From Rubrivivax sp. (GTDB lineage Bacteria; Pseudomonadota; Gammaproteobacteria; Burkholderiales; Burkholderiaceae_C), in NCBI GenBank assembly GCA_030680415.1, contig JAUXVE010000090.1, positions 46,692 to 110,691 on the forward strand: a stretch of DNA of 64,000 nt, in the 5' to 3' direction. The position numbers and the translations under genes were made by a program. Of the stretch, positions 28,430 through 37,020 are shown piece by piece. Each line of letters starts with the position of its first letter. Within the stretch, counting starts at the first letter, position 1. Below the pieces are notes generated by a model that was not told where the DNA came from, did not search any database, and saw nothing but the letters and a program-made list of their open reading frames with translations.

Positions 28430-30255
28430 GCCCGGGTCGCCACCTCTGCGGCGCCGGCCATCGCCGCCAGCAGCGCCGCACGGCGCGCGCTGCCGCCAGG
28501 GGCGGGACAGGCCTCGATGAGCATGGCCCGCTCGGCCACCAGCGCCAGCGCCAGCGCCGCGGCCAGCGCGGCCGCCGTGTCGACCCGCCTGTAGCCCAGG
28601 CCCCAGGTGGCAGCCAGGCCGTCGAAGGCGCCGCCGTGCGGCGTCACGAAGAGCCGCTCGCGCGCTTGCGCCACGCTGGGGTCGCGCCCCAGCGGCAGCC
28701 GCTCGAAGATGCGCCCGCCGTCGTTGTTGACGACGACGATCGCCAGCGGCCCCGGCACCGCAGCCGCGGCGGCCAGCCCGCCGGCGTCGTGCAGCAGCGA
28801 GACATCGCCCAGCAGCAGCGCCAGCGGGGGCTGGCTGACGCTGCGTGCGCCGGCCGCGCCGGCCACCAGGCCGTCGATGCCGGCGGCGCCGCGCTGATGC
28901 AGCAGGCCCAGCGGCCGGGTGTCGGGCGCCAGGTCGTGGTCGAGGTCGCGCACCGGGCTGGAATTGCCGACGGCCAGCAGCGCGCCGGCCGGCAGGGCCG
29001 CGCGCAGCAGCGGCGCGATGTCGTGCTCGTGCAGCGCCGTGTCGTCGACCGCGTCCGGCGCCTTGTCCGGCCCTCCGCCCTGCCCGCGCGCCGTCCAGGC
29101 TGCCGCCTCGGCTGCCTGCCAGCGCTGGCGGTAGGCCGTGCCGGCGCGGCGTTCATCGTCGCTCCGGGGCAGTGCCCGCAGTTGCGCCGCGGCGGCGTCC
29201 AGCAGGTCGGCCACCGGCCCCAGCAACATGGCCTGCGCGCCGCCGGCGGGATCGGCCGGCCGTTCGCCGGGCAGCACCAGCCGTGCGGGCGCTTCGTCGC
29301 CGTCGATCCACGCCAGCCATTGCGCCGACACCGCCGGCGCACCGATCTCCAGCGCCAGCTGCGGGCGCAGCCGCTGGCGCAATGCCGGCTCGCGCAGCAG
29401 CGCGTCGAAAGCACCGCAGCAGGCCGGCTGCGCCGACGCGTCCAGGCCGAAACGCAACTGGCTGGTGGCCTCGGCCAGCAGCACGTAACCGCTGGCGACC
29501 AGGAAACGCTGCACGGCGCGGCGCAACTCGGCAACCTGGAACAGCGGCAAGGGCCCGGCGACGAGCACACCACGCGGTGCGGAGCGCACCTGCACCACGA
29601 GCTGTGCCACGGCCTGCGGGTGCGGCGCGGCCTGGGGCGCCAGCAGCCGCGGTGCGCCGGCCCGCAACAGGGCCTGCAGGCGCGCGCGCCAGGGCTCCTG
29701 CCCGCTGCTCGGCTGCGGCTCCAAGGGCTTGCGAAAGTGCGCATTGATCTGCACCGCGCCGGCCAGCGGATACAGGGTCGCCAGCACGGCCTGGGCGGCG
29801 ATGCGCGGCACCGCGCGCAGCGCCGCCGGGTGGGCGTCGGGCACGCCGAGCTCGAAGTAGGCATTCGCATGGCGGCCGAACAGGTGCACCTGGTCGACCG
29901 TCTGCGAGGCCTGCGCCTGCTGCACCTCCCAGGGCCGGTCGGCGCTCAGCAGCAGCAGCGGCAGCCCCGCTTCGCGCGCCTCCATCGCCGCCGGCAGCCA
30001 GTGCCCCGGCGCCGTGCCGCTGGTGGCCAGCACGACGCTGGGTCGGCCGCTGGCGCGGGCCTGGCCGAGCGCGAAGAAGGCGGCGACACGTTCGTCGTGC
30101 AGCACCGTGCTGGGCAGTTGCGCCGCCAGCGCCAGGGCCAGCGGCGTCGAGCGCGACCCCGGGCTGATCACCGCCTGGGCGACACCGCATTGCGCCAGCG
30201 AAGCGGCGAACAGCTGGGCCCAGGCGCTGTGCAGGTCGTCGGCCGGCGCGCTCAA
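28426..30255 (-). CDS. menD: SEPHCHC synthase MenD (ThDP enzyme)
   Basis: 609 residues, somewhat longer than the usual 550-580. Adds a succinic semialdehyde unit from 2-oxoglutarate to isochorismate using thiamine diphosphate. Motifs are VISPGSRSTPLALALA and DERVAAFFALG at the N-terminus, LATSGTAPG, LLLSADRPWE, LAVGNSSPVRDLD and the ThDP/Mg site GDVSLLHDAGGL through VVNNDGGRIFE. A Gly/Asp-rich stretch near residue 385 accounts for some of the extra length. The start is a TTG overlapping the menF stop as TTGA; no ATG or GTG lies in the right place. Confidence 0.93.
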   Translation of the reverse strand: MSAPADDLHSAWAQLFAASLAQCGVAQAVISPGSRSTPLALALAAQLPSTVLHDERVAAFFALGQARASGRPSVVLATSGTAPGHWLPAAMEAREAGLPLLLLSADRPWEVQQAQASQTVDQVHLFGRHANAYFELGVPDAHPAALRAVPRIAAQAVLATLYPLAGAVQINAHFRKPLEPQPSSGQEPWRARLQALLRAGAPRLLAPQAAPHPQAVAQLVVQVRSAPRGVLVAGPLPLFQVAELRRAVQRFLVASGYVLLAEATSQLRFGLDASAQPACCGAFDALLREPALRQRLRPQLALEIGAPAVSAQWLAWIDGDEAPARLVLPGERPADPAGGAQAMLLGPVADLLDAAAAQLRALPRSDDERRAGTAYRQRWQAAEAAAWTARGQGGGPDKAPDAVDDTALHEHDIAPLLRAALPAGALLAVGNSSPVRDLDHDLAPDTRPLGLLHQRGAAGIDGLVAGAAGARSVSQPPLALLLGDVSLLHDAGGLAAAAAVPGPLAIVVVNNDGGRIFERLPLGRDPSVAQARERLFVTPHGGAFDGLAATWGLGYRRVDTAAALAAALALALVAERAMLIEACPAPGGSARRAALLAAMAGAAEVATRA

Positions 30256-31529
30256 TCGTCGCCCCGGAAGGCGTCCAGCACGCTGCCCAGCTTGACCCGG
30301 GTCTCGGCCAGTTCGGCGTCGCCGTCGGAACCTTCGACGATGCCGGCGCCGACCGGCAGCACCGCGCTGCGGCCTTCGAGCACGGCGCCGCGCAGCGCCA
30401 CCACGGCATGGCCGTTGCCATGTGGCGACAGGCGCACGAAAGGCCCGGCGTAGAGGCCGCGCGGTTCGTGCTCCAGCACGGCCAGCAGGGCCGCGGCGCG
30501 GTCGGCCGGCAGGCCGCACACGGCCGGCGTGGGGTGCAGCGCGCGCACCAGGCGCAGGAAGTCGACGTCCTCGCGCAGCAGGGCCTCGATCGGCGTTTGC
30601 AGGTGCGCCAGCCCGCGCAGGCGGCGGATCACCGGCTCGCTGGGCGCCGGCAAGGCGCGGGTGTGCGGCGCGATGGCGCGGCGGATGGCATCCACCACGA
30701 TGGCGTGCTCGTGGCGGTCCTTCACCGACTCCAGCAGCTCGGCAGCCAGCGCGGACGGCCGGGTACCGGCCAGGGCCTGGGTGCTGAGCTTGCGACCGTC
30801 CACGCGCACCAGGGTCTCGGGGGTGGCGCCGAGCCAGGTCCTGGCGCCGCGCCGCCAGGCGTAACGCACGCAGTCCGGATGCCGTGCCCCCAGCCGCGCC
30901 AGCAGCGCAGCGGGCGACGGCGCGGTGTCGAAGACCACGCTGCCACGGCGCGCCAGCACGACCTTGACCAGTTCACCGCGCCGGATGTGCTCGACCGCGC
31001 GTGTCACCGCGTCGGCATATTGCTGCGGCAAGGCCCCTTCGTCAGGCGTCTGCCAGGGCGAAACGGCCTGCGTCTCGGCGTGCGCCAGCGCTGCCAGCGC
31101 CTTGCGCGACTGCGCCAGCCGCGCCGGCAGCGCACCGGCCTCGCGCACCGGCAGCGTCAGGCGCCACCAGGCGCGGCCGCCGTGCTGCACGTAAAGGCGC
31201 TCGGGCAGCATCAGGCCGCCGGGCATCAGTCCGTGCCACAGGGCATCGGGTTCTTCTCCGGCCCAGAAGGGCAGCGCGCCCAGGGCCGCCGGGGCGGGAG
31301 CATCCGGGCTGTCGTCCAGCAAGCCGTCCCACAGCGACCCGGACCGGGCTTGGCCGGGCGCGAGCCAGCGCGCCGCACCCAGGCCGACCCAGGCCTTGCC
31401 GCGCGGCGCGATGAAGGCGGCAGCCGGGTCGGCGCTCATGGCCAGCAGGCGCTCGGGCGGCAGCGGGTCCACCTCGGTGGCGGCGGAACACAGCTGCAGC
31501 GCGCAGTCGGTCAGCAGGGCGGCGTTCAT
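30252..31529 (-). CDS. menF: Isochorismate synthase
   Basis: 425 residues of the chorismate-binding family. Isomerises chorismate to isochorismate, the entry step to menaquinone. The C-terminal catalytic domain has HIRRGELVKVVLARR with the catalytic-base lysine, WLGATPETLVRVDG, STQALAGTRP, KDRHEHAIVVDAI, LHPTPAVCGLP and RGLYAGPF. It heads the menF-menD-menH-menC string and the ATG lies behind a weak ribosome site. Siderophore-type isochorismate synthases share the fold, but the following genes settle the role. Confidence 0.92.
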   Translation of the reverse strand: MNAALLTDCALQLCSAATEVDPLPPERLLAMSADPAAAFIAPRGKAWVGLGAARWLAPGQARSGSLWDGLLDDSPDAPAPAALGALPFWAGEEPDALWHGLMPGGLMLPERLYVQHGGRAWWRLTLPVREAGALPARLAQSRKALAALAHAETQAVSPWQTPDEGALPQQYADAVTRAVEHIRRGELVKVVLARRGSVVFDTAPSPAALLARLGARHPDCVRYAWRRGARTWLGATPETLVRVDGRKLSTQALAGTRPSALAAELLESVKDRHEHAIVVDAIRRAIAPHTRALPAPSEPVIRRLRGLAHLQTPIEALLREDVDFLRLVRALHPTPAVCGLPADRAAALLAVLEHEPRGLYAGPFVRLSPHGNGHAVVALRGAVLEGRSAVLPVGAGIVEGSDGDAELAETRVKLGSVLDAFRGDD

Positions 31530-31898
31530 GAGACACCGCCCCCGGGCGGCAACAGGGGTCGGGAAGGCTGGAACATCAGAACTCGGCTCGGGTCGGTGCG
31601 GGAAGGTCAAGCCCGACCATCGCGCGACCGGACCAGGGCCGAATACTACGCGGCGGCTGCCGGCATTCACTTGACGGGCGTCAGGGCAACCGGACCTTTG
31701 GCACTGTGCCGGCCCCGCGCCATGAAGGCAGACTCGATCGCGGTCGAGGTGAAGACCCAGCAAGGTGCGGCCGACGGCCGCACGGCCGGACCACGATCAC
31801 GGCGGCGCTGCCAGGTCCACCGCGACCGACACCGGCTGCAGCCGAAAGTCGGCGGGCGGGCCCCCGCCGATGGTGTCCACCGCCTCGCGCCCTGCCCC
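31530..31898. other. Gene-free stretch upstream of menF
   Basis: 369 bases between menF and the GGDEF/EAL gene. No reading frame here resembles a protein. A GC hairpin CGGCGGGCGGGCCCCCGCCG lies near 31851-31870, after the GGDEF/EAL stop on the minus strand, and may end that transcript. The menF promoter should lie here but no convincing -35/-10 pair was found. Confidence 0.5.
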
Positions 31899-34880
31899 TC
31901 ACGCCCTCAGCGCTGCCTCGAACTGCTCCACCGGCACGGGCCGGCCGAACAGGTAACCCTGGCAGTTCGAACAACCGTAGCTCCCGAGGAAGGCGCGCTG
32001 CTCCTCGGTTTCGACACCCTCGGCGATGACCTCCAGCCCCAGGCTCCCGGCCATGCCGATGATGGTCTGCACGATGACCGCGTCGGTGTGGCTCAGGGTC
32101 ATGTTGCGCACGAACGACTGGTCGATCTTGAGCTGGTCCAGTGGCAGCCGGCTCAGGTGCGCCAGCGATGAATGACCGGTCCCGAAGTCGTCGATCGAGA
32201 ACCGGATCCCCATGTCCTTGATCGCCTGCATCTTGGCAACGGTGTCGGTCAGGTTCACCACGACCATGCTCTCGGTCAGTTCGAACTCGAGCCGGCGGGG
32301 GTCGATGCCGGTGTGCTGCACGACGGCGCTTATCTGCTCCACGAAGTCGACTTGCCTGAACTGGCGTGCGCTGACGTTGACCGCCAGGTGCAGGTCACGC
32401 GTTGCCGCGTCCCGGGCCCAGACGCGCAGCTGCGCGCAGGCCGTTTCGAGCACCCAATGGCCGATCGGCAGGATCAGGCCGGATTCCTCGGCCAGCGGGA
32501 TGAACTGTGCCGGAGACACGAAGCCCCGTGTCGGGTGCAGCCAGCGCAGCAGCACCTCCGCGCCCCGGACGCGGCCCGTGCCGTCCACCTGCACCTGGTA
32601 GTGCAGTTGCAGCTGGTGGCGCGACAGTGCGTGCCGCAGGTCGTTCTCGAGGGTGATGCGCGTCTCCATCGCGGCGTGGGTGGCCGGATCGAAGAAGCGG
32701 ATGGCGTTGCGGCCCGACGACTTCGCCTCGTACATGGCGGTGTCGGCACGCTTCAGGAGTTCGTCCAGGGTCGTCTCGTAACCCAGGAACAGGCCGATGC
32801 CGATGCTGGGAGTGCCATGGTATTGGTAACCGTCCAGCACGAACGGCTGGTTGACGGCAACACGGATCTTTTCCGCGATCGTCTCGGCCTGCAACGCGGC
32901 CGCCTCGGGCTGCGTGGTCAGGTCGGCCAGGATGACCACGAACTCGTCGCCGCCCAGCCGGGCCACGGTGTCACTGACGCGGACACTGGCACGCAGCCGC
33001 TTGGCGACCGCGATCAACAGCAGGTCGCCGACCTCGTGGCCCTGGGTGTCGTTCAGGTCCTTGAACTGGTCGAGGTCGATGAACAGCACGGCGCCGTGCC
33101 GCGAGTGCCTGGCACCGGCCGCCATGGCCTGGTCCAGTCGCTCGCGCAGCAGTCGGCGGTTGGGCAGCTCGGTCAGAGGGTCGTAGAAGGCCAGGTTGTG
33201 GATGGTCTCGTCGGCGAGCTTCTTCTGCGTAATGTCGGTGAACACCGCCACGTAGTTTGCAACCTGGCCTTCATGGTCGGTGACTGCCGTGATGCTCAGC
33301 CATTCCGGATAGACCTCGCCGTTCTTGCGTCGATTCCAGATCTCGCCCTGCCAGTGCTTGTCCTGCTGCAGGGCCTGCCACAGGGCGGCATAGAAATCCT
33401 CGTCCTGCCGGCCGGACTTCAGCAGATGCCCCGTGACCTGGCCCACGGCTTGCGCGGCCGAATAACCGGTGATGCGCTCGAAGGCCGAATTGACCTTGAG
33501 GATGACCTGGTTCGCATCCGTGATCGCGATGGCCTCGAGCGAATCGAAGGCGATGGCCGCGATACGCAGTTCGACCTGATCCCGCCTGCGCTCGGTGATG
33601 TCGGAGGCCACGTCGACGAAGCCGGCCAGGGCGCCGCTGTCGTCGCGCAGCGGCTGGATGTCGAGATCGAGCCAGAGATCGCTGCCGTCCTTGCGCCGGC
33701 TCAACACCTGCACCCGCACGCCCTGCGCGGTGTCGACCGCGGCGTGGATCCTGGCCGCGGTGGCGCCGTCGGTTCGCTCGCTGCGCAGCAGGCGATGCGG
33801 CCGCTGGCCGAGCGCCTCATGCAGGCGGTATCCGGTCATGCGGGTGAAGGCCTCGTTGACCCAGAGGATCTTCTGCCGCTCGTCGGTGATCATCACGGCA
33901 TTGGTGGTGAGTTCCGCCACCAGGGCCAGTTGCCGCAGTTCGCGGGCCTGCGCCACCAGCCTGCGGTGCTGCAGCTTGACCGAGCGGGCCGTCGGCTCGG
34001 CCACCGCCACCGCCATGCCGAGCAGGAGCAGAACGGTGAACGCCGACCACATGTAGGCCGTGCCGGCGGCGCCTTGGTCGCGGCCGCGCGCCGAGTTCCC
34101 GATTTCGCCGACCAGGCGCTCCGCCGCCGCCAGCGCCGGGTCGGCCTGCGCTTCCACCTGCGCCACCAGGGCAGCGACATCGGCGCTGGCGCCACTCTCG
34201 ATCGATTCCAGCAGAGACTGGGCGCTGTGCCAGAGGCCGAGCCTGGTCGCCTCCCAGGCGGCGATCGTTGCGCGCAGGGGCAGCGTGTGGTCCGCCGCCG
34301 GGATGCCGTCATCGCGCATGCTCGCCTGCAGCCGCGCCGCCCCGGACGCCGCCCGGTCGAGCGCCATGCGAAGTTCGTTCCCGTACTCCTGGCTGCGCGC
34401 ACGGTCCGCACCCTCGGCACCGATCGCTGCCGACAACCTGGCGATGCGTTGACTGAGCATGCGCTGGGCCCCGGCAAGGTCGGCGACTTCGGCATCGGCC
34501 GCGCGCAAGGCACGCCAGGCCTCGACCTGCCAGGCCTGGAACACCGCATGCCCGCCGGCGACGAGCAAGAGGGCGTACATGGCGGTGCGAACCTGCCAAT
34601 GCGCCGACGCGCCTTCGTCCAAGGACGGCAGTTGCGAATGCGGCCCGGCGCTGCGGCGTTCCAGCCGCCGCCGCCGGCGCGCCAGCAACAGGTGAGCCAC
34701 CGACACCAGCAGCAGGGTCACGATGCTGGATCGGACGGCCGCCTCCAGCCACCGGGTCCCGGCGTGGCCGGGCGGTCCCAGCCCGAGCTGCACCAGCATC
34801 GCGGCGGTGAACACCGCCGCTGCGGCCAGCACGATGAGCACCGCCTTCAGGCGGACCCTGGACCGGGCAGGACGAGGCAT
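31899..34880 (-). CDS. Membrane PAS-PAS-GGDEF-EAL cyclic-di-GMP protein
   Basis: 993 residues. N-terminal transmembrane segments (about residues 10-32 and 70-90, another near 105-125) flank a PilJ-like helical sensor with AQRMLSQRIARL; a further membrane segment lies near 275-295. Two PAS domains follow (about 320-440 and 445-565), then GGDEF with an intact RLGGDEFVVIL and EAL with EVLLRWLHP, DDFGTGHSSL and LKIDQSFV. Both the cyclase and phosphodiesterase motifs look functional (EVL replaces EAL, a tolerated change). It may tune motility or biofilm, and chemoreceptors lie just upstream. The ATG giving MPRPARSRVRLK is chosen; starts at 34916 and 34934 are possible. Confidence 0.9.
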   Translation of the reverse strand: MPRPARSRVRLKAVLIVLAAAAVFTAAMLVQLGLGPPGHAGTRWLEAAVRSSIVTLLLVSVAHLLLARRRRRLERRSAGPHSQLPSLDEGASAHWQVRTAMYALLLVAGGHAVFQAWQVEAWRALRAADAEVADLAGAQRMLSQRIARLSAAIGAEGADRARSQEYGNELRMALDRAASGAARLQASMRDDGIPAADHTLPLRATIAAWEATRLGLWHSAQSLLESIESGASADVAALVAQVEAQADPALAAAERLVGEIGNSARGRDQGAAGTAYMWSAFTVLLLLGMAVAVAEPTARSVKLQHRRLVAQARELRQLALVAELTTNAVMITDERQKILWVNEAFTRMTGYRLHEALGQRPHRLLRSERTDGATAARIHAAVDTAQGVRVQVLSRRKDGSDLWLDLDIQPLRDDSGALAGFVDVASDITERRRDQVELRIAAIAFDSLEAIAITDANQVILKVNSAFERITGYSAAQAVGQVTGHLLKSGRQDEDFYAALWQALQQDKHWQGEIWNRRKNGEVYPEWLSITAVTDHEGQVANYVAVFTDITQKKLADETIHNLAFYDPLTELPNRRLLRERLDQAMAAGARHSRHGAVLFIDLDQFKDLNDTQGHEVGDLLLIAVAKRLRASVRVSDTVARLGGDEFVVILADLTTQPEAAALQAETIAEKIRVAVNQPFVLDGYQYHGTPSIGIGLFLGYETTLDELLKRADTAMYEAKSSGRNAIRFFDPATHAAMETRITLENDLRHALSRHQLQLHYQVQVDGTGRVRGAEVLLRWLHPTRGFVSPAQFIPLAEESGLILPIGHWVLETACAQLRVWARDAATRDLHLAVNVSARQFRQVDFVEQISAVVQHTGIDPRRLEFELTESMVVVNLTDTVAKMQAIKDMGIRFSIDDFGTGHSSLAHLSRLPLDQLKIDQSFVRNMTLSHTDAVIVQTIIGMAGSLGLEVIAEGVETEEQRAFLGSYGCSNCQGYLFGRPVPVEQFEAALRA

Positions 34881-34985
34881 GTCGTGGCAAACCTTCACAA
34901 GACACTCCGGCGCCATGCGCAATGACTTCGCCACCCATCCGCAACGGCCATCGGCAGGGTGCGCGAGCTCGAGCGAGCCGCGGCT

Positions 34986-35017
34986 TCGACAGCCCCGCCA
35001 GGCGGCGGGGCCGTCGA
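34986..35017. terminator. Strong hairpin downstream of chemoreceptor 1
   Basis: TCGAC-A-GCCCCGCC (34986-34999), loop AGGC, then GGCGGGGC-C-GTCGA (35004-35017): a 14-bp stem with a single mismatch. It lies 10 bases after the stop of the first chemoreceptor gene on the minus strand. No T-run follows, so rho-independent action is uncertain, but the position suits a terminator. Confidence 0.5.
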
Positions 35018-35026
35018 GCGCTCAAC

Positions 35027-36787
35027 TCAGAATGACTGCCAGCCGTCGGTGCCGGTGCGCGCGGGCTCGCCGCCGGCGGCCACGGGCTCGGGCGACGGCA
35101 CGGCCGGCGCACGTTCCGGCGCCGACTTGCCCTGCAGCCTGGCCACGTTCTTCGCCCGGTTCGGCCCCCGGCGCTCGGCGCCGCTGAACGTGCCGGCGGG
35201 GGGCCGGGCGACGGCGGCGGCCGGCGCGGCGCTGCGGTGGGACTCGCCGTGCGACAGGCGGAACACCGCCACCGCCTGCACCAGCTGTTCGGCCTGCGCC
35301 TTCAGGCTCTCGGCCGCGGCGGCGCTCTCTTCCACGAGCGCGGCGTTCTGCTGCGTGACCTGGTCCATCTGCCCCACCGCTTCGCCGATCTGCGCCACAC
35401 CGGAGCTCTGCTCGGTGCTGGCCGCGCTGATCTCGCCCATGATGTCGGTCACGCGCTTGATCGAGCTCACGACTTCGGTCATCGTGGCACCGGCCTGGTC
35501 GACCAGCGCCGAGCCTTGCTCCACACGCTCGACGCTGGCCGTGATCAGGCTCTTGATCTCCTTGGCCGCGTCGGCGCTGCGCCCGGCCAGGCTGCGCACC
35601 TCGCTGGCCACGACCGCGAAGCCGCGGCCCTGCTCGCCGGCGCGCGCGGCTTCCACCGCGGCGTTGAGCGCCAGGATGTTGGTCTGGAAGGCGATGCCGT
35701 CGATGACGCTGATGATGTCGGCAATCTTCTTGCTCGAGTCGTTGATGCCCTTCATGGTCGTGACCACCTGGCCCACGATCTCGCCGCCCCTGATGGCCAC
35801 CGTCGAGGCGCCTTGCGCCAGCTGGTTGGCCTGGCGGGCGTTGTCGGCGTTCTGCTTGACGGTGGCGCCGAGCTGCTCCATCGAGGCCGCGGTTTCTTCC
35901 AGCGCGCTGGCCTGCTCTTCGGTGCGCTGGCTCAGGTCCTGGTTGCCTTGCGCGATCTGCGCGCTGGCGGTGGCCACGCCGTCGGCGTTCTGGCGCACGT
36001 CGCCGACGATGCGCGTCAGGCTGTCCTTCATGTTGGACAGCGCGGCCAGCAGCTGAGCCGTCTCGTCCTTGCCTTGACCACTGAGGTCCACCGTCAGGTC
36101 GCCTTCGGCCACGCGCGCGGCGGCTTCCCGCGCCCGGTTCATCGGCACCGTGATGGACCGGGCGATCTGCCGGCCAAGCAGGCCGGCCAGCAGCAGCCCG
36201 CACAGGATCGAGGAAGTCGAAACCATGCGAATGGTGCTGAAACGGGCCACTGCCGCGTCGTATTCCTGCTTGGCGACCGTGCCCTGCAACTCGATCAGCT
36301 TGAACAGGGTTTCACGCGAGGCGGCAAATTTCGGCCCGGCATCCTTGGCGGCATTCTCTCTCGCGGCGGCAAGATCCCCATCCATCGCCAGCTTCAGCGT
36401 GACGCCGCGCGATGTCTGATACGTCTTCCACTGGAGACCGAACGCATCGGCCAGCTGCTTTTCCTCCGGGGTGAGGACGGTGCCCGTGTACTTTGCCCAT
36501 ACCTTGTCGATCTCCGCATCGAGCAGGAGCGTGTCTGCATTTGCCCGTTGCGCCACACCCGGCTCCGTTGCATTGGCGGCAACCACGGCGTTGGTGCGAA
36601 CACGGTTGACCATGTCAGCCATGAGCCCCATGTCCGCCAGCGGAACGGTGCGGTCTTCGTACACGGTCTTGAGCGCATCGTTGGATTGGCCGATGCCAAG
36701 CAGCCCCAGGCTGCCGATGGCCACGAGCAGCGCGCACAGGGTGCCAGTGAGCAGCATCAGGCGCGTGGAAATGTTGAAGTTGTTCAT
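35027..36787 (-). CDS. Methyl-accepting chemotaxis protein with 4-helix-bundle sensor
   Basis: 586 residues. N-terminal transmembrane segment (about 10-32), a periplasmic four-helix-bundle-type sensor (about 33-185, with DRTVPLADMG), a second membrane segment (about 188-210), HAMP (about 212-265) and a signalling domain with the hairpin tip [20 protein letters not shown]. Methylation helices include [17 protein letters not shown] and [13 protein letters not shown]. It ends in GTDGWQSF; GWQSF fits the x-W-x-x-F pentapeptide that tethers CheR and CheB. The start is the ATG at MNNFNISTRL; a sigma-28-like promoter lies about 145 bases upstream. Confidence 0.93.
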   Translation of the reverse strand: MNNFNISTRLMLLTGTLCALLVAIGSLGLLGIGQSNDALKTVYEDRTVPLADMGLMADMVNRVRTNAVVAANATEPGVAQRANADTLLLDAEIDKVWAKYTGTVLTPEEKQLADAFGLQWKTYQTSRGVTLKLAMDGDLAAARENAAKDAGPKFAASRETLFKLIELQGTVAKQEYDAAVARFSTIRMVSTSSILCGLLLAGLLGRQIARSITVPMNRAREAAARVAEGDLTVDLSGQGKDETAQLLAALSNMKDSLTRIVGDVRQNADGVATASAQIAQGNQDLSQRTEEQASALEETAASMEQLGATVKQNADNARQANQLAQGASTVAIRGGEIVGQVVTTMKGINDSSKKIADIISVIDGIAFQTNILALNAAVEAARAGEQGRGFAVVASEVRSLAGRSADAAKEIKSLITASVERVEQGSALVDQAGATMTEVVSSIKRVTDIMGEISAASTEQSSGVAQIGEAVGQMDQVTQQNAALVEESAAAAESLKAQAEQLVQAVAVFRLSHGESHRSAAPAAAVARPPAGTFSGAERRGPNRAKNVARLQGKSAPERAPAVPSPEPVAAGGEPARTGTDGWQSF

Positions 36788-36930
36788 GGACTCTTTCTCT
36801 GTGGGCTGGTGAAGGGTGACCGCGCTCGGACCCGTTTCGCCATTCGTCACCGCGGGGCGGGTTCGGTCGCTGCAATCCGGCATTGCCGTCTTGCGTTGAA
36901 CATCAGATATCGAACGATGGCTGGGTGGAA

Positions 36931-36957
36931 TTTACGGCTTCCGTGCGCCGAACTTGA
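36931..36957 (-). promoter_or_regulatory. Candidate sigma-28 (FliA) promoter for chemoreceptor 1
   Basis: Read on the minus strand: TCAAGTTC, 11 bases, GCCGTAAA. Compared with the flagellar consensus TAAAGTTT-N11-GCCGATAA, six of eight bases match in each box and the spacing is exact. It would place chemoreceptor expression under flagellar control, with a leader of about 130 bases. Confidence 0.6.
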
Positions 36958-37020
36958 GCGGAATTGAGGGTCGAGCAAGGTCCACTTGCACGGTTCGGGC
37001 CCGGCGCGGCCGTGGCGCGC

